From contig NC_011676.1 of NCBI RefSeq assembly GCF_000150955.2, forward strand, positions 578,419 to 642,418: 64,000 nt of DNA, given 5' to 3'. The DNA comes from Phaeodactylum tricornutum CCAP 1055/1 (taxonomy: Eukaryota; Bacillariophyta; Bacillariophyceae; Surirellales; Neidiaceae). Of the stretch, positions 1 through 10,100 are shown in pieces (within the stretch, counting starts at the first letter, position 1; every line of letters starts with the position of its first letter). The notes below the pieces were generated by a model. The model ran no database searches and was not told the origin of the DNA. It saw only the letters and a list, made by a program, of their open reading frames with translations. The position numbers were made by a program, and so were the translations under genes.

Positions 1-178
1 ATCCCTAAACTAGTGTGTATGCATCTTGTTACAATATGCATATACATGTATTAGAATAGATAGTGGCTCATCCTAAACTCAGTCGCCAACGTTGACGTAC
101 CCGTGTCGCATGCGTGTGGTTGTGTGGTGTTCTGGAAAAGTTGAAACTAGGGAGGGCTGGACTGGGCTTTCCGGGCCT

Positions 179-1753
179 TCACAAACTGCCCAAGGCAGTT
201 TGGACTAGCACGCGGCGAATCGCGGGAACGGAAACGGCTACGGTAGCGGCAGAAGCCGTGAGCGCCATGGAAATGGCGGCAAAGGGAAAGGCGTCCTTTT
301 CGTTCACAATGGCGGCCGTGCCTAGACCGTGAGCGGCGGCGCCCATGCCTAGGCCACGCGCCACAGCGTCGCGGATGCCCAAGGCGTCCAAAAGCGTGGC
401 GCCAAAGTTGGCCCCGATCAAACCCGTGATAACGACCATGGAAACGGCCAAGCTCACATCGGCACCACCAAGGATACTGGCAATCGACATGGCGAGTGGG
501 GACGTGATATTACGAGACAAAAGACTGAGTCTAACGGCGGGATTGCCGATACTAAGAAAGCGTACGGCCCACGCCGTTCCAAAAAGTCCACCAAAGGTTG
601 AGACGCCGATCGAAGTCCCTACTTCCGGGATGTTTTCCCGCATAAGCTTGCGTCGATCGTACATGGAAACAGCGAGAGAGACTACGGCGGGACCGAGCAG
701 AAATAGGAGCCAGTCACCGGCGCCGGCCATTTTTCCGAGACTTCCCGTTCGGTAGGATTGTAGCATGGAAGCAAAGGAACGGCCCGTAACGCGGGCAAAG
801 GCAGCAGCAGCCGCCCAAGTGAGGCTGGTGCAAGTGACCAAAGGATGCAAGACTTTGGTCAAGGCTTTGGGCAAGCGGGCACCCCAAACAAAGGAGGCGA
901 GTGTCGAGCTCAGCATAAAGAGAGCCGTGAGCGGCGTGGTGGTGGCGTACGAGGCTCCGTCGAGCGTGAGTTTGGCCGCCGCCAGGCCACTAAAGACCGT
1001 GAGACCGTAGAGCATGGTTGCGGTAGAATCGTCAAAGGGCTTGATTGTAGGAAAGGGATCGCGGCCGTCGGCAATGGCTTCTTGGGAAACAGCGTCTATT
1101 TTGGGAAGGGCCTCCTCGGGCGATTCGTCCCTGTTAGTGTCACCAGAAAGGAGAGATCGAACGGCAACGACCGACGCCGACGTGGTCACGAGAGTAAACA
1201 AAAATCCTCCCACAATAACGGCCGCAACTTTGGCGAGCTCCGCCGAGGACCCCAAAGAATCCGCCAAGGGCAGAGTCACGAGCGAGGGTACAAAAAAGAC
1301 GGGCAGCCACTTGGCCAGCACGTCAGCCCCGGGTTTGAGCGCCGAGAAGGCCTTGCCTGCGGTCTTGCGCGGCAAGGCCAGTAAGAGCGCCAATAGGATC
1401 CCGCAGCCACCGAGACTGGAGGGAAACGCCACGTTGGCCTTGAGAAATCCCCGACGAAAGGCCACGTCGAGAACGCAAAAGGCAGCCGCCGAAACGATGG
1501 ATTTCGTCGGAACGATAGAACTCTGTGAGGCCCCCGCGGAGAGACTTGTTGAGGGGCGTAGAGGCGTTGCGATATCCAATGGAACGGATGGGTAGGGGAT
1601 GCGGCTCACACTGCTACGGCTCGGTACGAACGGGGCGAGGCGGAGCGCTCCCGAATTCGTAGGGAGGTGACTCACGTACCCGGCGACGCCCCCGACGTAC
1701 AGTACGACTCCCACCAGCAGACTTTGGTAAACGTTCGTGGTAGAAAACCTCAT
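179..1753 (-). CDS. PLGG1: Plastid LrgAB/PLGG1-type glycolate/glycerate translocator
   Basis: A 524-aa, single-exon membrane protein. The last 200 residues carry the LrgB signature: the segment SRNITSPLAMSIASILGG, then GLIGANFGA and AAHGLGTAAIVNEKDAFPFA. The middle has several hydrophobic helices like the LrgA half, so this is the fused LrgA-LrgB form of plant PLGG1, which exchanges photorespiratory glycolate and glycerate across the plastid inner envelope. The N-terminus is a hydrophobic signal segment (about 10-28) followed by a Ser/Arg-rich stretch, as expected for a diatom bipartite plastid presequence, although the usual Phe motif is not clear. The ATG is the first in the open frame. It is divergent from NOC4, and two TGACGTAT elements lie 180-220 bases upstream. 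The family is sure; the transported substrate is inferred from plants. Confidence 0.85.
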   Translation of the reverse strand: MRFSTTNVYQSLLVGVVLYVGGVAGYVSHLPTNSGALRLAPFVPSRSSVSRIPYPSVPLDIATPLRPSTSLSAGASQSSIVPTKSIVSAAAFCVLDVAFRRGFLKANVAFPSSLGGCGILLALLLALPRKTAGKAFSALKPGADVLAKWLPVFFVPSLVTLPLADSLGSSAELAKVAAVIVGGFLFTLVTTSASVVAVRSLLSGDTNRDESPEEALPKIDAVSQEAIADGRDPFPTIKPFDDSTATMLYGLTVFSGLAAAKLTLDGASYATTTPLTALFMLSSTLASFVWGARLPKALTKVLHPLVTCTSLTWAAAAAFARVTGRSFASMLQSYRTGSLGKMAGAGDWLLFLLGPAVVSLAVSMYDRRKLMRENIPEVGTSIGVSTFGGLFGTAWAVRFLSIGNPAVRLSLLSRNITSPLAMSIASILGGADVSLAVSMVVITGLIGANFGATLLDALGIRDAVARGLGMGAAAHGLGTAAIVNEKDAFPFAAISMALTASAATVAVSVPAIRRVLVQTALGSL

Positions 1754-2255
1754 GACACTCTTTTACACGAATGAACGCACGCGAGGTAGATCGATCGACG
1801 CAAATGGTATCCGATGGAACGGTTTCCTGGTGCGCATGCTACAGGGAATCCGAAGGAGCAGGTAATACAACGCAGCTTTCTTTGCTGTCAATCTACGAAT
1901 TTCGCTCTTTTTGAAATCCAAAAGAAGCTCGAATTGACGTATAGCATCGTGCGAGTTTCTTAGTTGACACGCTGACGTATGTGCTTGGAAAGCTCAAGCA
2001 ACCAAAGCCAATAGTCTGACAGACAACGTACCTAACCCTAACCAATATCAGTTTAAAACCCGGAGGTCGCGACAACCTTTTTTCTGTACGGAGAAGGGAC
2101 GGACGAAAAATACCAACACCACTCCGGCATCCAAGCAAAAAGTGAAAACTACATTGAACACAGAACGTTTCTGTGTTTCAGTAACGAGTTTTTCCGACTG
2201 TTGGGCAAAGTAGTCCTGTCGTTCGTAGACTGGGAAGAGAACGTGATCGACCAAG
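1754..2255. promoter_or_regulatory. Divergent intergenic region with two TGACGTAT elements
   Basis: A 502-base spacer between two divergent starts. It holds TGACGTAT at 1935-1942 and 1973-1980, identical to the core of the CO2/cAMP-responsive element (TGACGT) known from the P. tricornutum PtCA1 promoter. A telomere-like CCTAACCCTAACC lies at 2031-2043, on the NOC4 side. No gene is seen here. Confidence 0.4.
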
Positions 2256-4028
2256 ATGACCATGGCTATATCCACGAAAACGGCGACGACCAAGATGTCC
2301 TCGTCGGCCGAGATTGCGACGCAAATCAAAACGCTGCTGAAGCCTCATAACGACGAAGGACTGGACGCCGCTCGACTCGACGAACTTCGTAAAGTCTTTG
2401 CCAGCTTGATCCAGTCGAACGAGTTTTCTCTCGAGAGGACACCAACTCGCAATTCTTCATTGCCATTGTCGTCCTCCAGTGTCCAGCACAAATGGCACGC
2501 CTTTCTCCGAACGTCTCACAAGAAGTTTCTGCTCCAATTGTGCGACCGCGTCGAATCGGGCAAACGGACGGCACTGCGTACCTTGTGGGGCGTCGTCGCT
2601 ACCTCGCCGACGCTATCCAGCAACAGCGCTTACCAAGTGGTTTCCACTACACTGCTGCGACTCTTGGTCCGGGTGGTTTCCCGATTGCCGACCTGGGACA
2701 AGTCTATACACCACATGCTGCAGGCCGAGTTTCTCCAACCCTATCGGGATGTACAGTACTACACTCTGATCGCCACGGTCACAATTGCTAACGAAATTTA
2801 CAAGCAAGGGACGAGCGTGGAAGAGGATGATCAAGAGAAACAGGTGCAGGCGGAGCGGTTGGTGCAGCTCCTCATGCTCATTCCCATTCCCACCTCGCAA
2901 CAGGAACTAGACAACGACGACGGCTTGCTGTTCCCGCCCCCAAAGAATGCCGTACCGGAACGCCTACACGAAGACGACAATGCGGCAAGCGACGATAGCG
3001 GTGGCGATGATGATGATGATGATGATGCAACGGTGGCCTCAACGTCTTCAGTGGAAGATGCCGACACAAACGACAAACCCGAACAACACAAGGAACCCGC
3101 TAGGAAAAAGCGCAAAACTGTTCAGCGCTTCGCCTTCTCCCAACTACGGTGTCATCACCGGGCTTGGTCAAGAGCCTGGTTGGCCGTCTTGCGTTTACCG
3201 CTTTCTACTTCCAGTCTCAAACAGACCCTCATTTTCTTGCCTTCGAAAGTCTTGCCCAATGTCCACGATCCGCTCCACTTTGCCGACTTTTTCATGTCCG
3301 CGTACGATCAACCGCAAAAGTTACACTCCGTGCTGGCCTTGGACGGACTGTTTTTGCTCATCACCAAGCACGGCTTGGAGTATCCTGGTTTTTATAAACA
3401 ACTCTACAAACTCCTCACACCGAGTGTCTTTTACGTGAAGTATAAGCCTCGCTTCTTGCGTTTGCTAGAGACATGTATCAGTCGCAACGAACTTTTACCG
3501 GCGCATATAGTTGCGGCCTTCATTAAGCGCACATTGCGGTGTTGTTTACAAGCGCCACCAGCGAGTATCCTCGTCGGATTGGCTCTTTGCTCCAACTGGT
3601 TGCGGAAACACGGAGAAACGGCATGCCTCGTTCATAGGCTGCCTCCGATTGATTCCGATGGTGACGGTAATTTGCGAGACGCTTTTGACAGCGAGACGGA
3701 TGACCCGGAACAAGCCCAAGCCCTGCAAAGTTCCCTTTGGGAACTGGAGGCCCTTTCGCAACACTATTATCCCGCCGTCGTGACCATGGCAAAATCCATT
3801 GGACGAGAAGACGAACTGCAAACCCCCTTGCACGACATCACGGATTTTCTGTCGCACACCTATAAGTCTCTGTTCGAACAGGAACGCAAGCGGAAAAGTA
3901 CGAAAAAATTCAAGCCATCTCTCACTTTTGTTCAACCAGAAGGCTTGTTTCTCACGGACGATGTATTCGCTGGCTTCTTGTCGTCGAGGTCATCTCCTGG
4001 TACAGCCGAAGAAGGCACGAATGAATGA
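2256..4028 (+). CDS. NOC4: Nucleolar complex protein 4 (NOC4, CBF/Mak21 family)
   Basis: 590 aa, single exon. Residues about 340-540 match the CBF/Mak21 domain of Noc4, including the stretch around HDPLHFADFFMSAYD and the run FYVKYKPRFLRLLETC, followed by the typical FIKRTLRCCLQAPP segment. Noc4 pairs with Nop14 in the nucleolus and is needed for 40S subunit assembly and export. The region before the domain is a low-complexity acidic linker with a run of seven Asp encoded by a GAT triplet repeat near 3007-3027, then a basic KKRK patch. A second in-frame Met lies at residue 14. It converges on the giant gene with 81 bases between stop codons. Confidence 0.88.
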   Translation: MTMAISTKTATTKMSSSAEIATQIKTLLKPHNDEGLDAARLDELRKVFASLIQSNEFSLERTPTRNSSLPLSSSSVQHKWHAFLRTSHKKFLLQLCDRVESGKRTALRTLWGVVATSPTLSSNSAYQVVSTTLLRLLVRVVSRLPTWDKSIHHMLQAEFLQPYRDVQYYTLIATVTIANEIYKQGTSVEEDDQEKQVQAERLVQLLMLIPIPTSQQELDNDDGLLFPPPKNAVPERLHEDDNAASDDSGGDDDDDDDATVASTSSVEDADTNDKPEQHKEPARKKRKTVQRFAFSQLRCHHRAWSRAWLAVLRLPLSTSSLKQTLIFLPSKVLPNVHDPLHFADFFMSAYDQPQKLHSVLALDGLFLLITKHGLEYPGFYKQLYKLLTPSVFYVKYKPRFLRLLETCISRNELLPAHIVAAFIKRTLRCCLQAPPASILVGLALCSNWLRKHGETACLVHRLPPIDSDGDGNLRDAFDSETDDPEQAQALQSSLWELEALSQHYYPAVVTMAKSIGREDELQTPLHDITDFLSHTYKSLFEQERKRKSTKKFKPSLTFVQPEGLFLTDDVFAGFLSSRSSPGTAEEGTNE

Positions 4029-4109
4029 TGTCGAGCAAGCACCTAAGAGGATAGAGACTATAAATAATTCCTTGCACCTGCACATTTACGATATTTCTGA
4101 ACTTCTATT

Positions 4110-7100
4110 TCAAACGGCGGATCTGAAGCAAAAGCTCACCATACGCCCATCCTTGGGGAACTCGTTGTCGGAAAGTAACATGACAATTTCGGCCCCGCCC
4201 ACCTCGGCCGAGTACCGCATCACAGCGTCGATAACAAAATGACCCACGTTTTCGGATGCAATTAAACTCAATTCTCCATCCTCCAGTTCGTAGGCAACCA
4301 CGAGACCTTTGCGCCGTACAATAACGACGACTATATTGGCTAGCGAGCAGCAAAGAGCTTCCGGCATATCACCCATAGCCAAGGAAGGTGGCCTATAGTC
4401 AACGTCCTCAAAGCCAGTGTCGTCAATCTCTTGGGTGACTTCGGCTTCTCCTAGTTCGATGGACCCTTTCGATAGCTCTCGAGTTGTAAGAAGATTCACA
4501 ACGATTCTCTCGTGCGAGAGATGGACGGTCACCAGAAGTGGCAAAAAAGGCCCTTCGTCGAAATGGGGTGGCTGGCAAAAGCAAGCACCCATGACATCCT
4601 CTGAGAATTGAGACGCCTGCGAGTCACCTGAAATGGGAACGATCCAAGCTTCAAGTGTACCATCTCCTGTTGGTTTGGTCACCAATACGAGGCCAACGCG
4701 GGACAAAATGTGGGAATCATCAAGTCCGTTTGAACCTCCTTCTTCGTAAGAAACAACTTTCTTGCCTTGCAACTCGGGTCCTCGTTTCCACACCTGATGC
4801 GGTCGCGGCGACTCTTCCAATGGCATCCAGTGAAAGCCCCCTACTGGAGTTATGAGCATAAAACACAAAGTGTTTTCGTCGGCTTCCGGTGGTAGGAAAC
4901 GCCAAAAGTTAAGCTTGGTAGTCATTTGCAGCTCGACCACAACAGTACGCGATTGTAGCTCAAACACGACCATGCGCTTTTCTTTCGCGAGAAAACAACA
5001 CAAAAATTCGCTGCCTTCGTCGTCCATTTGATCACTAACTATGGCACCGCTTGCCCCAATCGGATACGTAAGAGCTGGTGGATCCTCATTGTCGCGCCAA
5101 ACTATAGTTTTTTCCGATCCACAGATCGCCACTCCTCCAACGCCGAAACGCTCCATACCACTAAAGTCAGGTAAGCCTCCACGATTTCCTCCAAAATGAC
5201 GTGTAGCTGGCGGGCCACGAATCAAGGCTGCTGCAGCCGAAGAACGCACTTGCTGGGATAGAGGAAGCGCCGTGTCCCACAAAGTAGACGTAACTGGGGG
5301 ATGAGTCTCATTCTGCTGGACTTCTTCCACCGACGGCGTCAGCTGCCGAGACTTATCCACTCCAACATAAGACAGCGGATGTGATTTATCATTCTCAGTG
5401 GCAGAGATGCTAAACGCGTCGGACGAATTCTTGAAAGTAGATGAAGGATTTGATACTTCAAATAATTTCCTTTCCCTTTCGTCTTGTTTGGTGGAAGGGG
5501 GTGCAAGACTAAATCTATTCGAAGCATCAGCAGCAGTCTCAAGCTGCATTTTACCTGATGAATCGAGAGGAGGTGCTCCTTTTAACATAAATGCCGTTCC
5601 AGATTTCGCAGCGCCTTTACCAGTGTCCATCAGAGGCGAGGCAAGTCCGCCTTTCCCCAGAGCTCCCCCTTTCTTATTCTTAATCTTGACTTTAAATTTC
5701 TTCTTTGTTTCGGCAGCGTTCAAGTACTCATACATCATGGCTTGAGTATCATCGGCCGAGCGGCTACAAGCCCAAATGCGAATTTCAGTTATCCTGAATC
5801 CAGGAGTGCTGTTCACGCCGAAAATTAACTGAGACTTATGAAGCAGATCATCAAGAGTGGACTGATCGGCTAAATCGCCTTTTTCGTAGCCTGGGAGCAG
5901 CATAGACAAGGAATTAGACGCAACCTCGGTTCCTTTCATGTATAGAGAAACAAAGCACTCCGTCAAGTCAAGATCTCTGGAATTCATGACAACACAAATA
6001 TGGTTCCAGTGCTCATATGCAACGATATCTTTACGCTGTTCTTCATCTTGATTATTGGTGACCACTTTGGCTGCCCCAATATTGTTATTTTTTGACGACA
6101 GAAGTGTGGCACCTCCGCATGATCTAAACTGTACTTCACCAGACTGAAGGAGGACAAGATCCCACAGTACACTCTCTTTTTCAGACGAAATAGATACTTT
6201 TGAAAGATCATCGGCAGTGCTACCCATCGTCCTCCGCGTAAGAATTATATCCGTTACAATCGCGCTTTTCTTCGGGAGATAGTACCAAAATTCAATGGAG
6301 CACTTCTGGCGTGATTGTCGATCAGGTCGATGAAGGACACCGACGTCCACACTACTCCCGCGGCCTGCAGGTACCGCAAGGCCTGATGGTACGCCTTCTC
6401 CGCTTCTTTCGAAAACTAGATCGTGAAGACTCCTGACCTTACCGGGCTCACCTTCGTCGACTCCTGACGTGGAGGTCTGAAGGCGATAAGCACCAGCGTC
6501 ACCGATGACCGTCGCCTTGATTTGATATGGAGATATATCAAGGAGCCCTTCTGTTTGCCACTGACTGTCTTCGTCATCCCCTTCAGACATTCTGAAGTAA
6601 GCGGAAAGATTGGCTTCGTCTGACCGACCTTCCCCGACGCCATCGACCCAGTCATCGCCAATACTTTCATTATCACTCATTACTCCGAAAGAATCCTCTT
6701 CATTGTTTAGAATACCTGCCAGAGCTCCTTCCCCTCGATCGCGTGCTGCAGAAACACCCTCCTTCCCCAGGATGGCGGGACGCCGCCGGCCAAGCCACTC
6801 CTCCGTGGAATCAAGCATTAAAAGCTTGTCCTTCGCTTTCCGCGGGCCTTCATTCCTACAAAAGACATGACGTTCGAAATTGAGAAAAGAAAAAGGAGAA
6901 TTCCACTTTTGCCAACGAAGTAGCTTACCATACGTGTTTCGCTTCGTTGCAGGGTATTGACCAGAAGTTGTCAGATCCTTCGTCGCTATTTGAGCAAGCA
7001 TTAATAAAATCGCTCTCCCCTATAAGTTTCTGGCGCGTGCGGCCAAAAGTTGCTCCACGCTGGAGCGACGGGGCTAGAGGGCGCATCCACCGCTCGACAT

Positions 7101-10100
7101 GGTCGCTTGACATAACCTGCCTGTTTGTGTTTGACTTCGATGATTTCAGCGAGACAGCCAGAGCGGCCAAGGAGCCAGGTACATGACAATATTCCGATGA
7201 CCGTGAAAACATGGGCTCATCGTAACCGCTTAATTTTCTCAGAATTTCCGTGATATCCTGCGATCTATCCTTTTGGAGGATTAAAGCAATTTGCAAAATT
7301 AAGTTGTCAGCCTGGCTTGACCCAGCAAAGTCAAAGCTTTTGACCGCTTCAGAGGGAATTCCATGCCCTAAGGAGTCCATCGCAAAATCATGTGAAAAAT
7401 ATGATGAAGCATCGGTAGACCGGGGAATCGTAGCAGGCAAGTTCTGGTTAGGCGACTTTAAATACTCCAATAAGTACTGATCGCCGCTGGACACTAAATG
7501 GAGAAAAGCGTCAGAGTTAATGGCCCCACTTCTCTTAAGCCCGATTGGAAGCCAAGTCGGCAGTATCTTGCTATTCGCAGTCCTGGTAAATTGCACTGTG
7601 CCCGTGAGAAGCCATGAAGCAGCTTGATCTAATCCATAAAAGCGCAGAATTTCGAAAACTTTCGACTGCAATCCAGCTCCGAAATGCCCTATTCCTTCGT
7701 CATCTCCATGAGTGATCGAAGCAACCTTCCTACCAAATTTCTCAATGACGGTCCTCAGTATTTCTGTTGACCGATGCTGCTTCCCACCAACGCAGACAGC
7801 ATTCGCAACCATCGGTTCGAGAATGAGTGCCGGGTGTGTTCTGCACGCAGGAAGTAAAAAGCCATCCGGCGACTGACCATATTCCACGAGTCTTACGCCT
7901 GTGTGGATGTCATTCAGAATAATCCGGTCCTGCCTAAGAGCCAGTAGCAAAGGAGAGCGATCGCCATATTGCTCCGTAGGAAGCGAAGCCACCACCCCGA
8001 GAGAAAGGTCGGCATCAAGGCAACAAAGATATTTTACCTTGTCCTGCGAGATAAAGCATACCGCAAAGGAGCCCATAGGAACCAGAGATGGGAAGGAAAG
8101 TTCAATTGTCGTTTCGGCACACAAATCTAACCCTGCCGAGAGAACAAAAACTCTTTCGCTCGTGGCAACGGCAAAGTTACGATAGCCACTGTCGTCATGC
8201 TCGAGACCTATAATCGAAAGAACTTCTTCCTGGCGATCCACCTTGAAAGATCGACCTATTTCCATGTTAGGGAGAAGTGACGACCATTTTGTTATCGAAA
8301 CCTCTGCGTCCGATCTTAAGTCGCCAGCTAAAATGTGGGTGGTGCCGTTCTGATGACTTATTCCACTCATTACCAGTACAAGTTTCGATGCACCTGAGAA
8401 TGCAAAGACGCGGCGGCATTCGATGTACTGGTCGCCAACTTCAACCCCAAGAATAGGACGATAGGACCTTCCTGTTTCGAATTTGCTCGCCATGGATTGC
8501 CAGGAAAAGGACGTCAACATAGAGCCGTCTTTGCTTAGCAAAAGACCTTGAGGAAAATCTGTTTGTCCGTCAAAACAAAAGCATATATCGCGCCCTTCTA
8601 CAACTTGCAATATCGTCTTCGGAGTAGAGAAGTCGACCAAGGCAACTGCGACAGCGTCGTTGCTGCCAAGTTCAAGCTCAGTAGACTGGGAACGAAACCC
8701 GTGTTGAAAAAGAACGGCGCATATCTCCTTACCCCGACATCGCACTATCCTGAAGGGGACAAGGTCAGCTATAGAGACATCCGCAAGAGCTGCTACAGCG
8801 CGCGAGGCCGAGCCGCCATTCACTCTGTCACTTCTACCAAAATCTTTTTCCAATTTCTCGTTCTTCAGATCACCCTTTCCAATCGTACGGTTGTCACCAG
8901 CAATAGTACGACAAAGCCAATAACGTCTCACTGGCTGCCCCCATACGACGGACGAGTCCGTACTTGCGCGTCGCTCAAACTGCAACGTAGAAAAAATGTG
9001 CAAAACGCCTTGAGCATCGTTGTCTGTATCCGTCAAAAGACGATCGCCGACAGATGACAAACCCGGCGGAATAGAAGCGGGGGGCTGAGCCATCCAAGCC
9101 ATCCGATGTTGGATGGCGTTGTCAAATGCGAGAGTAGGGACAAAACGCGAAAGCTTGTTTCGAGAATGGCAAATGACACAAGGATGGCGCGGTAATGGAA
9201 CTATACCCAACGGATAGCTTTTGTTAGCATTTGTAATGGTTACTCCAGCTAGCAACCTGAATGGTACCATCTTGTCCTCTGGAACGGGAACGCCATCATA
9301 TTGGCTGAAAATGAGACAACCGATTGCAAGTCTGACAGCCGAACCATTTGTACTACCTGTATGACATAAAAGCGCTAGACAGGGGTCGACGTGAGGGCCC
9401 CGATTGAGCCAGATAGCCGATGATCGTTCATGACGGCCACGCCAACGTTCCGCCACCATCGGTCCAAGAAGTGGAGCTTGAGACAATACTGAAATGTGGG
9501 TCGGTGGTGACAGGGGACGGACAGAGTTCGTACTAGGATCCATTGTTGCGGGTAGCTCGACATGGTAGATTGCGAGAGCATTCTGAAAGCTTGCAGCCAG
9601 CATGAGCGTGTACGAGACCATAGGTACCGTAGGCATCCACGCAAAATGTGTACAGTAACCTACTTCTTTCGAGTCTGCATCACTTGGCTCTTCGCTGACG
9701 AAGTTCTTTGATTCTCGGCTAGACAGGACCGAGCCCGCCTCTAGTCTGCAGAGTGGAAAAAGCCATCGTTTTGAAGATTCTGAATCCTTCGATGCAGGCT
9801 TCATTGCCTCTGCGTAAGTCCAGACGCTGAGACTGCGATCTGTCAGCCCAACAGCTACAAAAGGATGTGCGCGCTCGGAGGTCGTTGTCACAGCAAGGGC
9901 AGAAACGAAGCCAGACCCACCGAGGAAATTTGCCGACCATGAGTCGCGTGCAGCAGGCTTCGTTATAAACACACATGGTCCTTTGGGTGAAGAACCTGCA
10001 ATAAAAACAAGATTGTCGGCTATTTGTAGGGTAGCAGCATCAAAGGTATAGTCCGCTCCACTAGGCGGAGTAATTGTATACTGCAAGACGATAGGCTGAG

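Noticed and set aside
845-1384. 179-codon plus-strand frame
   Set aside because: Shadow of the PLGG1-like gene on the other strand; Arg/Gly-rich antisense translation with no domain.
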